From assembly GCF_002355595.1 (NCBI RefSeq), contig NZ_AP017422.1:1984001-2048000 (forward strand): DNA of 64,000 nucleotides, written 5' to 3'. This stretch comes from Filimonas lacunae (lineage in GTDB: Bacteria > Bacteroidota > Bacteroidia > Chitinophagales > Chitinophagaceae). The translations under genes and the position numbers were made by a program. The notes under the pieces were generated by a model. That model saw only the letters and a program-made list of their open reading frames with translations, did not search any database and had not been told where the DNA came from. Positions 54,013 through 61,906 of this stretch are shown piece by piece (positions within the stretch are counted from its first letter, which is position 1; each line of letters opens with the position of its first letter).

Positions 54013-54090
54013 TAGAAGGGGTGGTTTGTGAGAGTGCCTGAGAGTATACCCTTATAACTTGATCCGGGTAATTCCGGCGAAAGGAGAGAA
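54013..54090 (+). promoter_or_regulatory. TPP riboswitch (THI element), orphan
   Basis: The conserved TPP-aptamer parts are all present in order. The P2 strand GGGGT (54018-54022) pairs with ATACCC (54046-54051). The pyrimidine-sensing CTGAGAG is at 54038-54044. The diphosphate-sensing arm TTGATCCGGGTAATTCCGG spans 54059-54077, followed by GCGAAAGGA. It is on the plus strand, but no plus-strand gene lies downstream: a terminator follows within 10 nt and then the gene at 54127 reads the other way. Its normal thiamin gene is missing here. Confidence 0.9.
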
Positions 54091-54095
54091 GCAAC

Positions 54096-54126
54096 AAAGG
54101 CTCCGGTAACACCGGAGCCTTTTGTA
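54096..54126. terminator. intrinsic terminator after the riboswitch / TetR gene
   Basis: A 12-bp perfect stem (AAAGGCTCCGGT, 54096-54107, with 54111-54122) is followed by TTTTGTATT on the plus strand. It sits directly after the TPP aptamer and also just beyond the stop of the leftward TetR gene, so it may serve both. Confidence 0.85.
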
Positions 54127-54708
54127 TTAACTTAACAATGTCAGTTGGCTTTTCACAATATCATCCAGGCTTTTTTTGTCCATGCCCGATCTGGCAGCTA
54201 CGCGCATACCCGACAGGGTATTGAACAGCAGGCGTGCCACTGCTCTGGGATTACTTTTGGTAGAAAACTGTCCCGATTCCTGTCCTTTTTTTACAGCCTG
54301 GTAAAATGCGTCTTCCATGTCCTGTGCATTGCCATTTACAATGGCCGCTACTTCCGGGTCGGAAGGGGCTAGTTCTACCATGCTATTGATGATAAAACAG
54401 CCTTTAGGAATTTCGGGATTACAACTATCGTTGATCACCATTTTAAAAAGCTCCTTAATGGTTTGCGCCGGATTATCCGATTGTTTAATCATTTGCAATG
54501 CGGCGCCGCCCATTTTAGTGCGATAGTGCTGTAAGGCTTTTATAAACAGTGTTCTTTTATCGCTGAACGTATCGTATAAGCTGGACCGGCTTAAACCCAG
54601 GCTATCTACCAGGTCCTGGGCAGAAGTTCCGTTGTATCCTTTGGACCAGAAGAGGTTTACTGCTTTATCCAGCACTTCATTTTCGTCAAACGCCTTTGAT
54701 CTTGCCAT
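54127..54708 (-). CDS. TetR-family repressor
   Basis: A 193-residue TetR regulator. The N-terminal HTH (about 5-50) has EVLDKAVNLFWSKGYNGTSA and LGLSRSSLYDTFSDKRTLF, matching the family pattern closely. The C-terminal ligand/dimer domain has KGCFIINSMVELAPSDPEV, a motif of the large group that controls nearby reductase or efflux genes. A perfect 14-bp operator-like palindrome (54749-54762) lies about 40 bp before its start. Three similar ones precede the SDR gene, so it probably represses both itself and that gene. Confidence 0.9.
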   Translation of the reverse strand: MARSKAFDENEVLDKAVNLFWSKGYNGTSAQDLVDSLGLSRSSLYDTFSDKRTLFIKALQHYRTKMGGAALQMIKQSDNPAQTIKELFKMVINDSCNPEIPKGCFIINSMVELAPSDPEVAAIVNGNAQDMEDAFYQAVKKGQESGQFSTKSNPRAVARLLFNTLSGMRVAARSGMDKKSLDDIVKSQLTLLS

Positions 54709-54748
54709 AACCTTTTATTTCAGTTGCTGCCACAAAGATATTTAATTT

Positions 54749-54762
54749 GGAATGAATGTTCC
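54749..54762. promoter_or_regulatory. TetR operator, GGAATGAATGTTCC
   Basis: GGAATGAATGTTCC has GGAA/TTCC palindromic arms. It matches three copies upstream of the SDR gene. It lies between the SDR stop and the TetR start and should give autorepression. Confidence 0.75.
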
Positions 54763-54780
54763 GTATTGTGGCAAAAAAAA

Positions 54781-55527
54781 TCAATGTAATACAGTTAAGC
54801 CACCATCTGCTATCAACTCTGTACCGGTGATAAAAGCAGCGTCATCAGAAGCCAGGAATCGTACAGTTTTGGCTATTTCTTCGGCCTGTCCAAAACGTTG
54901 TAATAATAATTTCTGACCAAGTGCTTCACTAAAGCCGCTCACTTGTTCCTGCGTTAAACCCAGCTTGTTGTATAAAGGAGTAGCAACGGGACCGGGTGAT
55001 ACAGCGTTCACACGTATTTTGCGTGGAGCCAATTCTGTTGCCAGCACCCTGTTAAATGATAAAATAGCGCCTTTGCTTAAAGAGTATACACTGGAATCGG
55101 GCATACCTATAGAAGCATTTACAGAAGTGTTGAAGATGACAGAACCGCCATCGCTAAGCAGTGGCAACAATTTTTGTACGGTAAAGTATACGCCTTTTAC
55201 ATTGGCATTTACCACTTTGTCAAAATGCTCTTCTGTGGCAGTGGCAACAGAACTGAATTCGGCCACGCCTGCATTCAAGAACAGGATATCTACTTTACCA
55301 AAGCTTTTTTGTAGTTGGGTTGCCAGATTGTCTATATCGCCCGGGTTACTTTGATCGGTGGCGATGCCGGTGGCACCAATTTCTGCAGCTATTGCTTCTA
55401 CTGACTGTTTGCTACGGCCGGTAATTACTACCTGTGCACCTTGCACTAAAAACTCTTTTGCAGTGGCTAAACCAATACCGCTGGTACCTCCTGTAACTAC
55501 GGCAACTTTGTTGTTAAGTGTGTTCAT
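54781..55527 (-). CDS. short-chain dehydrogenase/reductase (SDR)
   Basis: A 248-residue classical SDR. The nucleotide-binding TGGTSGIG is at 12-19, NAG at 85-87 and the active site at Tyr148-Lys152 (VYSLSK), with NTSVNASIG as the Ser region. The C-terminal part has PGPVATPLYNKLGL. Family members reduce carbonyls or oxidise alcohols with NAD(P); the substrate is not evident. It is upstream of the TetR gene on the same strand and carries three TetR-type operators in its promoter, the usual layout of an inducible detoxifying enzyme. Confidence 0.92.
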   Translation of the reverse strand: MNTLNNKVAVVTGGTSGIGLATAKEFLVQGAQVVITGRSKQSVEAIAAEIGATGIATDQSNPGDIDNLATQLQKSFGKVDILFLNAGVAEFSSVATATEEHFDKVVNANVKGVYFTVQKLLPLLSDGGSVIFNTSVNASIGMPDSSVYSLSKGAILSFNRVLATELAPRKIRVNAVSPGPVATPLYNKLGLTQEQVSGFSEALGQKLLLQRFGQAEEIAKTVRFLASDDAAFITGTELIADGGLTVLH

Positions 55528-55550
55528 TTTGTTTTGTTGTATTGTTATTT

Positions 55551-55620
55551 GGAATGTTTGTTCCGTAAAGGTAAGTGTAGTGGAATGAATGTTCCAAGTT
55601 TATTTTGGAACATTCATTCC
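55551..55620. promoter_or_regulatory. three TetR-type operators upstream of the SDR gene
   Basis: GGAATGTTTGTTCC (55551-55564), GGAATGAATGTTCC (55582-55595) and its exact reverse complement GGAACATTCATTCC (55607-55620). The first two are 31 bp apart and the last two 25 bp apart. The same motif precedes tetR. Binding by the encoded TetR is strongly suggested. Confidence 0.8.
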
Positions 55621-55648
55621 TGTTTTATGGAAGATGTTTATTTTTAGT

Positions 55649-55766
55649 ATGTTCTATCACCTGGAACATCACTTGTTTCCGGCGGTACCTACTATTAAGT
55701 TGCCGGAACTGGCTAAACGGATAGATGAGGCTTTGCCCGAATTAGAAAAGAAGCAGACCTTTTAGC
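55649..55766 (+). pseudogene. fatty-acid desaturase C-terminal remnant
   Basis: The plus-strand frame encodes MFYHLEHHLFPAVPTIKLPE and LAKRIDEALPELEK, ending TAG at 55764-55766. HLEHHLFP is the last histidine box (HxxHH) of membrane fatty-acid desaturases, and the tail matches their usual C-terminus. The rest of the gene (some 250-300 residues) is absent; the sequence just upstream is the SDR operator region. So this is the remains of a deleted desaturase gene. Confidence 0.7.
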
Positions 55767-55778
55767 ATATTGGGTTGA

Positions 55779-56978
55779 TTATACTATACTGCGGTGCCGC
55801 TGGTTATATACGAATATAGCCAGCAGCAATCCTGTAAATACTACTCCCATACTAAAGGGAAAAATGTATTGCATACCCCAGTGGCTGGCCACAGCGCCAA
55901 TCATAGGGCCGGTAATACCCAGCGATATATCAATAAACAAACCATAGCCGCCCAATGCTGCGCCTTTGTTAGCAGGCGGAACTCTTTTTACTGCTTCTAC
56001 GCCCAGGGCTGGAAACACCAGCGAAAAGCCCAAACCGGTAATGCCTGCACCCGCCAATGCGGCAAAAGGGGTACTGGCAAGCCATATCAGTAATAGCCCC
56101 ACGGTTTCCAGCGAAAGGCAGGCAAGGGCTATGCGCATACCGCCGTATTTGTCTATGGTACTTCCAAACACCACACGGGCCAGGATAAACAACGTGCTGA
56201 ATACAGAAAGGCAAAGCACAGCATTGGTCCAATTAAGATAAGCGTAATAGAGTGTGATAAAAGTAGAAATAGTACCAAAGCCCACACCACCCAACGCCAG
56301 GCAAATGCCATAGACCGACACTTTTTTCAGCACCTGCAAAAATGCTTCGCGTGGAGCATCGGTGTTGCCCTGTAATGGCTTTTTACTTTTGCTGTAAAAG
56401 TAGCCCCCCAGGCCGGTTACAAAAATGAAGATACCTATGTTGGTCATGCCAAGGCTGTTGCTGATAGCAACACCCAGTGAAGCACCGATAGCCAGGGCAC
56501 CGTAGCTGGCTATACCATTAAAAGAAATAGCCCGGCTGGTGTGTTTATCACCTACCGTTAAAATGGCCCAGTTAATAGGGCTGGCGCCAATAAGGCCTTC
56601 GCCAAAACCTGTTACTAACCGGGTAATTACCAGTAAAGACAAACTTAACGTGGGAATGTGTTTTACCATAATGGCTGCTATTAACACAAGGCCGCTTACG
56701 GTAAAGCCTGCCATGCCCAGCATTACAGCAGGTTTAGGCCCTTTTTTATCTACCAGGTTACCGGCATATCCGCGCATGAGAAAGGTGGTTACATATTGTA
56801 TGCTTATTACTGCGCCCGCTATCATGGCATTAAAGCCTAATTGCTGGTGAATGAACACGGGTAACACCGCTAGCGCCAGACCGATAGTGAAATAGCCGAT
56901 AAAAGTGAGGGCTGCAAAGGATGCTAATGTAAAACGTAACTGGATTGGATTTTCTTCTGCACTGATTCCTGCCTCCAT
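55779..56978 (-). CDS. MFS transporter
   Basis: A 399-residue major-facilitator protein with about 12 membrane helices. The helix 2-3 loop carries RGYAGNLVDKKGPKPAVM, the family A-motif pattern. Helix 4/5 has RLVTGFGEGLIGASPINWA. The subgroup resembles YhhS/YfcJ-type drug or arabinose exporters. It lies next to the SDR/TetR genes and may export the compound they handle, but its own promoter shows no GGAA/TTCC operator. Substrate unknown. Confidence 0.88.
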   Translation of the reverse strand: MEAGISAEENPIQLRFTLASFAALTFIGYFTIGLALAVLPVFIHQQLGFNAMIAGAVISIQYVTTFLMRGYAGNLVDKKGPKPAVMLGMAGFTVSGLVLIAAIMVKHIPTLSLSLLVITRLVTGFGEGLIGASPINWAILTVGDKHTSRAISFNGIASYGALAIGASLGVAISNSLGMTNIGIFIFVTGLGGYFYSKSKKPLQGNTDAPREAFLQVLKKVSVYGICLALGGVGFGTISTFITLYYAYLNWTNAVLCLSVFSTLFILARVVFGSTIDKYGGMRIALACLSLETVGLLLIWLASTPFAALAGAGITGLGFSLVFPALGVEAVKRVPPANKGAALGGYGLFIDISLGITGPMIGAVASHWGMQYIFPFSMGVVFTGLLLAIFVYNQRHRSIV

Positions 56979-57087
56979 AAAACTTCAATTAATCTCTTAA
57001 CATAATCAAGGGTAGTACAAAGGTACTTAGTAAGTGGAATTGTATGTATATTTAATGTGTTTGCCACCAATTGAAAATGTTAATGCC

Positions 57088-57582
57088 ATGACGAATGCTG
57101 TAACTGCTAAGAAGAAATTTGCACAATTAGCCACCAACCGGTTCAAATTTTCACTATACCTGTTAAGTAAGCTGCCTGCAGCCTTTTTTTCAGGGGTAAG
57201 CGTTATTTCGTTGCATGATAACACCTGTAGTGTAAAAGTGCCTTATAAGTGGTTTTCGCAAAACCCTTTTCGCAGCACTTATTTTGCCTGCCTGGCCATG
57301 GCTGCAGAGTTAAGCACTGGTATGCTGGCTATGTTGCAGGTAAAAGGAGTGGAGCAACCTGTTTCTATGCTGGTGCTGGAAATGAAAGCGGCCTTTCATA
57401 AAAAAGCGACGGGAAATACAGTGTTTACCTGCCTGGATGGTGAATTACTTGCAGAGATGGTGAATAAAGCGGTAACAACACAGCAACCACAAACCTGTAT
57501 AGTAACCTCGGTAGGGTTAAACGATAAAGGAGAGGAGGTTGCTGTATTTACTATTACCTGGACATTTAAAGCCAAAGCTTAA
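57088..57582 (+). CDS. DUF4442 hotdog-fold thioesterase-like protein
   Basis: A 164-residue protein; the ATG at 57088 (MTNAVTAKKKFAQLATNRFK) is preferred, with a longer frame possible from 57034. The pattern resembles DUF4442 hotdog-fold proteins (thioesterase-like): LSKLPAAFFSGVSVISL, KVPYKWFSQNPFRSTYFACL, an AAELSTG helix and a final strand AVFTITWTFKAK. A role in acyl-CoA or aromatic thioester hydrolysis is possible. Its stop overlaps the stop of the convergent gene by four bases. Confidence 0.65.
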   Translation: MTNAVTAKKKFAQLATNRFKFSLYLLSKLPAAFFSGVSVISLHDNTCSVKVPYKWFSQNPFRSTYFACLAMAAELSTGMLAMLQVKGVEQPVSMLVLEMKAAFHKKATGNTVFTCLDGELLAEMVNKAVTTQQPQTCIVTSVGLNDKGEEVAVFTITWTFKAKA

Positions 57583-58703
57583 TTACTACTATTGCTGAAG
57601 CAATATGCTATGAAAATGATAATGCCTATAGCAGCTAACACTGCCAGCGCTATTTTGGCAGCACTGTAAGGGCGCTCGCCCACTACTTCGCCTGTGCTGG
57701 CATTTACAGTAAAATGATACAGTTTATTGTTGTATTTATAAGCGCTGATCCATACCGGTAATAACAGGTATTTGAGTGCCAGATTTTCGTACAATGCCTG
57801 GTAACTGCCTATGCGTTGCTCATCACCGCCAATATCATGTTCTATGGTGTTTCTGATAACACCATCCATTCTTCTTTTGGCTTCTGTTAAACCATTTTCG
57901 GCGGTAACCTGGTATAGCTCAGAGCGAAAACCACTCACATATTGTTCGTTGTAACGAACGAGCTGGTTCATGTGCCAGGGCTCCAGCCTGTTAGATACTT
58001 TGGGCGGTAGTGACTGGCTTGCTGCTACAATAATATCAGTAAACTGGTTATATACTGTGCCGCTTACATAATGCCAACGGGTGTGTCGTACCTGGCGGGT
58101 GCGTGTTTCCGTTTTTCCGTTCACAGTTTCGGTATACGTTTCTGTGGTATAGTAATAATCGCCCCGCTCGCCATCGTAGTCGGTAGTTGTGTCCGCATCG
58201 TAGCTCCAGTGTGGCAGGTACATTCCTTTAAACTTACTACTCTCATTGGTGGCCATTTTGGCCAGATCGTTCGGGGCAAACCATAGTTTGGTTAACCAAG
58301 TTCGAAAAGCCTTGACAGCATCGGTTTGTGTTACCTGGAAGGGGAGCACGTAGTGTGGGCTAACAATTTGCTGGTTAGCTGCTTCATTGAGCACCAGGGG
58401 ACTTGCGCAGAAGGTACAATTCTCAGAGTTTACCTCTGGTGGCAAAGTGGTAGCGGCGCCGCAGTTTTTACAGCTGACCACTCGTTCTACGTGCGCATTG
58501 TTGTTGTTGCGTACGCTTTCAATAAACGCTTCATAATCGTACGATACTATAGTCAAAGCGCCTGTGTCGTACGGAATATCGTTGGTGGCGCCGCAATAGG
58601 TACATTTCAGCTGGTGGGTGCCAGGTGCAAAATGTAATGTGGCGCCACAGCTCTCGCATTGCAGCGAGGTATTGAGGGTAGCAGGTTGTTCGGCCTGTGG
58701 CAT
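57579..58703 (-). CDS. zinc-ribbon membrane protein
   Basis: A 374-residue protein with two N-terminal zinc ribbons: CESCGATLHF ... CTYCGAT (about 16-38) and CKNCGAATTLP ... CTFCAS (about 77-100). The middle has KFKGMYLPHWSYDADTTTDY, conserved in bacterial relatives. A single C-terminal membrane helix (IALAVLAAIGIIIFIAYCF) anchors it. Such proteins are often found next to SPFH/virion-core-like genes, as here (15 bp downstream of that gene). The function is unknown, perhaps membrane-stress or assembly related. Confidence 0.75.
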   Translation of the reverse strand: MPQAEQPATLNTSLQCESCGATLHFAPGTHQLKCTYCGATNDIPYDTGALTIVSYDYEAFIESVRNNNNAHVERVVSCKNCGAATTLPPEVNSENCTFCASPLVLNEAANQQIVSPHYVLPFQVTQTDAVKAFRTWLTKLWFAPNDLAKMATNESSKFKGMYLPHWSYDADTTTDYDGERGDYYYTTETYTETVNGKTETRTRQVRHTRWHYVSGTVYNQFTDIIVAASQSLPPKVSNRLEPWHMNQLVRYNEQYVSGFRSELYQVTAENGLTEAKRRMDGVIRNTIEHDIGGDEQRIGSYQALYENLALKYLLLPVWISAYKYNNKLYHFTVNASTGEVVGERPYSAAKIALAVLAAIGIIIFIAYCFSNSSN

Positions 58704-58718
58704 GTGTACTATTAAATT

Positions 58719-59825
58719 TTAAACAGCTGGTAAAGGTGGTGGAACGTTGTTGAATAAGGCTGCCAGTTCGGGAATAGTATTGGCAGGTGCCCAGCTGGCC
58801 ATGCCTTTTTTCCAGAACTGTGTTTGCTGGTTAACAGTACCTGCTGCTATCAGTTGGTTTAATTGTTCCATGGTATATGGGCCTGCCTGCTGGCCATTGA
58901 TGGCGGCAAAAAATGGTACAGCCTGTGGAATAGGAGGCGGACCATCATTACCCTGAAACTGGTTTTGCTGGAATACATTGCCTAACTGCCCACCTATAGC
59001 CATACCTACACCTGCGCCCAGTCCCGCACCGGCTAAACCACCACCGTTAGGGTTGGTAGCTGCCTGCTCCATGGCATTGGCTGCCTGAAACTGTGCATAA
59101 GCACCCAGGTTACCTACAATGCCCATGCTGCTGCGTTTATCCAATGCAGCTTCTACCTCAGGAGGTAAAGAAATGTTTTCAATTAAAAACTTGGTTAACT
59201 CAAGCCCCAGCTCGGTAAACTCAGGTTTTATTTTATCGGTAATCAGTGCAGATACTTCATCGTAATTCGCGGCCAGGTCCAGCACCGGAATTTTAGCTTG
59301 TGCAATAGCATCTATGCCACGGGTAATGGCCAGGTTGCGTAATTGCTCGTTAATGCCATCTACCGAAAATTCAGGGTTGGTGGCTGCAATCTCTTTTAAA
59401 AAGATTTCGGCGCTTTGCACACGAAAAGCAAAAGAGCCAAATGCACGCAAACGTACCGGGCCAAACTCTGCATCGCGCAGCATTACCGGATTGCGGGTGC
59501 CCCATTTCTGGTTGGTAAACTGCCGGGTGCTTACAAAAAACACATCCGCTTTGTAGGGACTATCAAAACCATATTTCCATCCTTTCAGCGTAGAAAGAAT
59601 AGGCAGGTTTTGGGTGGTAAGCGTGTACATGCCGGGTTTAAAAACATCTGCAATCACCCCTTCGTTCATAAATACAGCCAGCTGCGATTCGCGCACAGTA
59701 AGCTTTGCATTCATTTTAATTTCATTCTGGTAGCGCGGAAACTTCCATACGATAGTGTCGTTGGTGTTATCCACCCACTCAATAATGTCAATAAACTCGT
59801 TCCTGATTTTGTCAAAAAGTCCCAT
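58719..59825 (-). CDS. SPFH-domain (virion-core-like) protein with GYF_2 tail
   Basis: A 368-residue protein. The N-terminal SPFH/band-7-like domain (about 30-240) has ESQLAVFMNEGVIADVFKPG and LRAFGSFAFRVQSAEIF and ends with LPPEVEAALDKRSSMG. A Gly-rich linker (GAGLGAGVGMAIGGQLGNVF) follows. The C-terminal GYF_2-type module (about 310-355) has NGQQAGPYTMEQLNQLIAAG and QTQFWKKGMASW, a peptide-binding fold. This combination matches YdjI/virion-core-like proteins. It pairs with the zinc-ribbon membrane protein downstream. Confidence 0.85.
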   Translation of the reverse strand: MGLFDKIRNEFIDIIEWVDNTNDTIVWKFPRYQNEIKMNAKLTVRESQLAVFMNEGVIADVFKPGMYTLTTQNLPILSTLKGWKYGFDSPYKADVFFVSTRQFTNQKWGTRNPVMLRDAEFGPVRLRAFGSFAFRVQSAEIFLKEIAATNPEFSVDGINEQLRNLAITRGIDAIAQAKIPVLDLAANYDEVSALITDKIKPEFTELGLELTKFLIENISLPPEVEAALDKRSSMGIVGNLGAYAQFQAANAMEQAATNPNGGGLAGAGLGAGVGMAIGGQLGNVFQQNQFQGNDGPPPIPQAVPFFAAINGQQAGPYTMEQLNQLIAAGTVNQQTQFWKKGMASWAPANTIPELAALFNNVPPPLPAV

Positions 59826-59954
59826 ATATCAGTTTTTATAAGAAGATGAAATTAGAATAAAGAGCAGAATTAATGATTACCGGCTATATAAAAAGTGTGT
59901 TTGTCTATTGTTAATAATGGAAGTAAAAGTGGGGCTTATCAGGAGGAAAACAAG

Positions 59955-60311
59955 ACTTACGGAAAAAATATTCGTGCTGACGGAGTTTCCGTTGGGGCTG
60001 ACGGAAAAAGCGGAGGGGCAAACGGAACCCTTGCATGGCCATACGGAAAAAGTATTTGAACAAACAGGATGTAAGTACGGCAGAGCAGCACTTCTGTTTG
60101 ACCATACAGGTATCCCGTTTGGGCAAACAGAAGACTGGTTTTTGTATACGGAAAAAATGTTCTTGCAAACGGAGTCTTTGTTTGATCAAACCGAAGTGCT
60201 GTATATACATACCGGGCCACCGTTTGATCTGACGGAAATTCCGTAAGGCCATGCAAGGGTTCCGTCTGATCAGACAGGCATTCCGTCAGCACGAATATTT
60301 TTTCCGTAAGT
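59955..60311. repeat. phase-locked 21-nt repeat array with inverted ends
   Basis: ACGGA-type cores (AC followed by GG, AG or CC) recur exactly every 21 nt on the plus strand at 59959, 59980, 60001, 60022, 60043, 60064, 60106, 60127, 60148, 60169, 60190, 60211 and 60232; only the unit at 60085 is degenerate. After 60240 the cores are inverted (TCCGT at 60240, 60261, 60282, 60303), still 21 nt apart. A 30-bp perfect inverted repeat joins the ends (59955-59984 with 60282-60311), and a 24-bp one with a mismatch lies inside (60023-60046 with 60241-60264). Open frames on both strands read as heptads of (L/Q/H)TExxxx (for example LTEKIFVLTEFPLGLTEK). Function unknown. Confidence 0.85.
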
Positions 60312-60481
60312 GCAAGTGGCGTGTAAAAAAGTAACAACCGATGGATGGTATGAAGTGCTTTTGTTTCCGTTAGAGTGGTAAATATTATGGGCAGATATGA
60401 AACAATTGCGGTAGATACAAAAGCTAAGATGGTAATATCTGCAGTAAAAAAGGGAATGCACCAGGAACAGGCGGAAAAGAA

Positions 60482-60518
60482 AAACGGACAAAAGAGTAAT
60501 ACTACTTTTTGTCCGTTT
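60482..60518 (-). terminator. intrinsic terminator of the tRNA-Leu gene
   Basis: On the minus strand, AAACGGACAAAAAG and its complement form a long stem (60482-60518) followed by a T-rich run. It lies just downstream of tRNA-Leu. Confidence 0.75.
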
Positions 60519-60520
60519 AG

Positions 60521-60606
60521 TGCGGTGGAACAGATTCGAACTGTCACGCCCGGTAAAAGGCGCTACCACCTCAAGGTAGTGCGTCTACCAATTTCGCCAC
60601 CACCGC
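60521..60606 (-). tRNA. tRNA-Leu (anticodon GAG)
   Basis: The minus strand folds as a class II tRNA: a 7-bp acceptor stem (GCGGTGG with CCACCGC), D-arm with TGGTAGACGC, an anticodon stem-loop CTACC-TTGAGGT-GGTAG giving anticodon GAG, a long variable arm typical of Leu, and a T-arm with GTTCGAATC. The discriminator base is A; no CCA is encoded. Confidence 0.95.
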
Positions 60607-60678
60607 ATTCCCGTGGTTAACAGGGCGACAAAAGTAGGGGAAAATGCTTTTGTTTACTATTATTCTATAAATTTTTCT

Positions 60679-61827
60679 TTAACCCAGTACAATACGGAAG
60701 GTGGTGCCTTTGCCTGGCTCACTCCATTTTACGTAGATAATACCTTTGTGGTATTGTTCTATAATACGACGGGTTAAAGTAAGACCTAATCCCCAGCCGC
60801 GTTTACGGGTGGTAAAGCCGGGTTGGAATATCTTATTGATGTTTTTGGCAGGAATGCCTTTGCCGGTATCTGTAACATCTATCATTATTTTTTTATCCTG
60901 CTGTTGAAGGGTTACTTCTATGCTACCCTTGCCTTCCATAGCATCCAGGGAATTTTTTAGCAGGTTTTCTATTACCCAGTCAAACAATGGTGGAGAAATA
61001 GTAGTAACTACATCATGGGAAGGGTGGTGAAAGTGAAAGGAAACATGATTGCCCGCACGCTTTTTCATGTAATCGACCATATGTGCAATTTGCTCCGTGA
61101 TGTTTTTTTGTTCCAGTTGTGGGGTGCTGCCTATTTTACCAAAGCGGTCGGTAACCAGTTGTAACCTGTTTACGTCTTTTTCTATTTCAGTAGCAAAAGG
61201 CAAATAGGCTTCTGTTTCTTTCAACACAGCTACCCAACCCTGCAGGCTGCTTACTGGAGTGCCTAACTGGTGGGCGGTTTCTTTGGCCATACCAGCCCAC
61301 AGCTGGTTTTGCCGGCTATGGTAACTGGTTTGGATAAATAAAAGTCCTAACGCTATAAATAATGCCACAATCAATAAGAATACAATAGGGTAATACCGGA
61401 TCTGTTGTTGCAGAAAGCTACGGCCATAGTAGTATTTATTGGCCTGGTAGGGATGTTCTTTCAATACTACTACAATAGGCTGATGTTGTTTCCGGAACTT
61501 TTGCAGAGTTTGCTGCAGGTAATTGTGGTTAGCTGCAATAGCAGCACTGTCTATATTTAAATAATTACCGGTAACGCTGTCCTTTTCGTTGGTTTCGATA
61601 ATAGGTATGTCTGTGTTTTCCTGGGATATTTTTGAAGCAAGCGCCAGGTTATTACCATCGTTGCTGTTGAGAATGGTTTGCTGCGCTTCTACCCAGGAGT
61701 CCACCTTCTTTCTTTCTTCTGTTTCCAGCTTTTGCGAGAGGTATTGCGAGTAAAAGAACACGGCTATTACAATGCCTGTAGCCATTAGCACCAGCCCTGT
61801 TTTCCAGTTAAGCCACGATTGAATCAT
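60679..61827 (-). CDS. sensor histidine kinase without adjacent regulator
   Basis: A 382-residue kinase. Two membrane helices (about 10-28 and 147-166) flank a periplasmic part of about 120 residues. The H-box is unusual, AKETAHQLGTPVSSLQGWV, with His at about 187. HATPase_c follows with an N-box (NLLKNSLDAMEG), DTGKGIPAKN and a final RGWGLGLTLTRRI. No response-regulator gene lies nearby. The gene is 73 bp downstream of the tRNA-Leu 5' end on the same strand and about 80 bp beyond the 61907 gene's stop. Confidence 0.85.
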   Translation of the reverse strand: MIQSWLNWKTGLVLMATGIVIAVFFYSQYLSQKLETEERKKVDSWVEAQQTILNSNDGNNLALASKISQENTDIPIIETNEKDSVTGNYLNIDSAAIAANHNYLQQTLQKFRKQHQPIVVVLKEHPYQANKYYYGRSFLQQQIRYYPIVFLLIVALFIALGLLFIQTSYHSRQNQLWAGMAKETAHQLGTPVSSLQGWVAVLKETEAYLPFATEIEKDVNRLQLVTDRFGKIGSTPQLEQKNITEQIAHMVDYMKKRAGNHVSFHFHHPSHDVVTTISPPLFDWVIENLLKNSLDAMEGKGSIEVTLQQQDKKIMIDVTDTGKGIPAKNINKIFQPGFTTRKRGWGLGLTLTRRIIEQYHKGIIYVKWSEPGKGTTFRIVLG

Positions 61828-61842
61828 GTGTGTAATATAAAA

Positions 61843-61867
61843 AGAAATCCCGCAACACTGTGCGGGA
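61843..61867 (-). terminator. intrinsic terminator of the coiled-coil protein gene
   Basis: A 7-bp stem (TCCCGCA, 61848-61854, with 61861-61867) is followed on the minus strand by TTTCTTTTT. It separates the 61907 gene from the kinase gene. Confidence 0.8.
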
Positions 61868-61906
61868 CTTCCATGGTATTATATATATTGAAAAGGGGAA
61901 TGCTGA

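Noticed and set aside
59955-60311. Array considered as a CRISPR
   Set aside because: Units are contiguous 21-nt degenerate repeats without unique spacers, and no cas gene is near.
59957-60547. 196-codon frame on the minus strand through the 21-nt array
   Set aside because: It is open because the array is in phase on both strands, and it also runs through unrelated sequence toward the tRNA. I report the array as a repeat rather than as a gene; coding use is not excluded.
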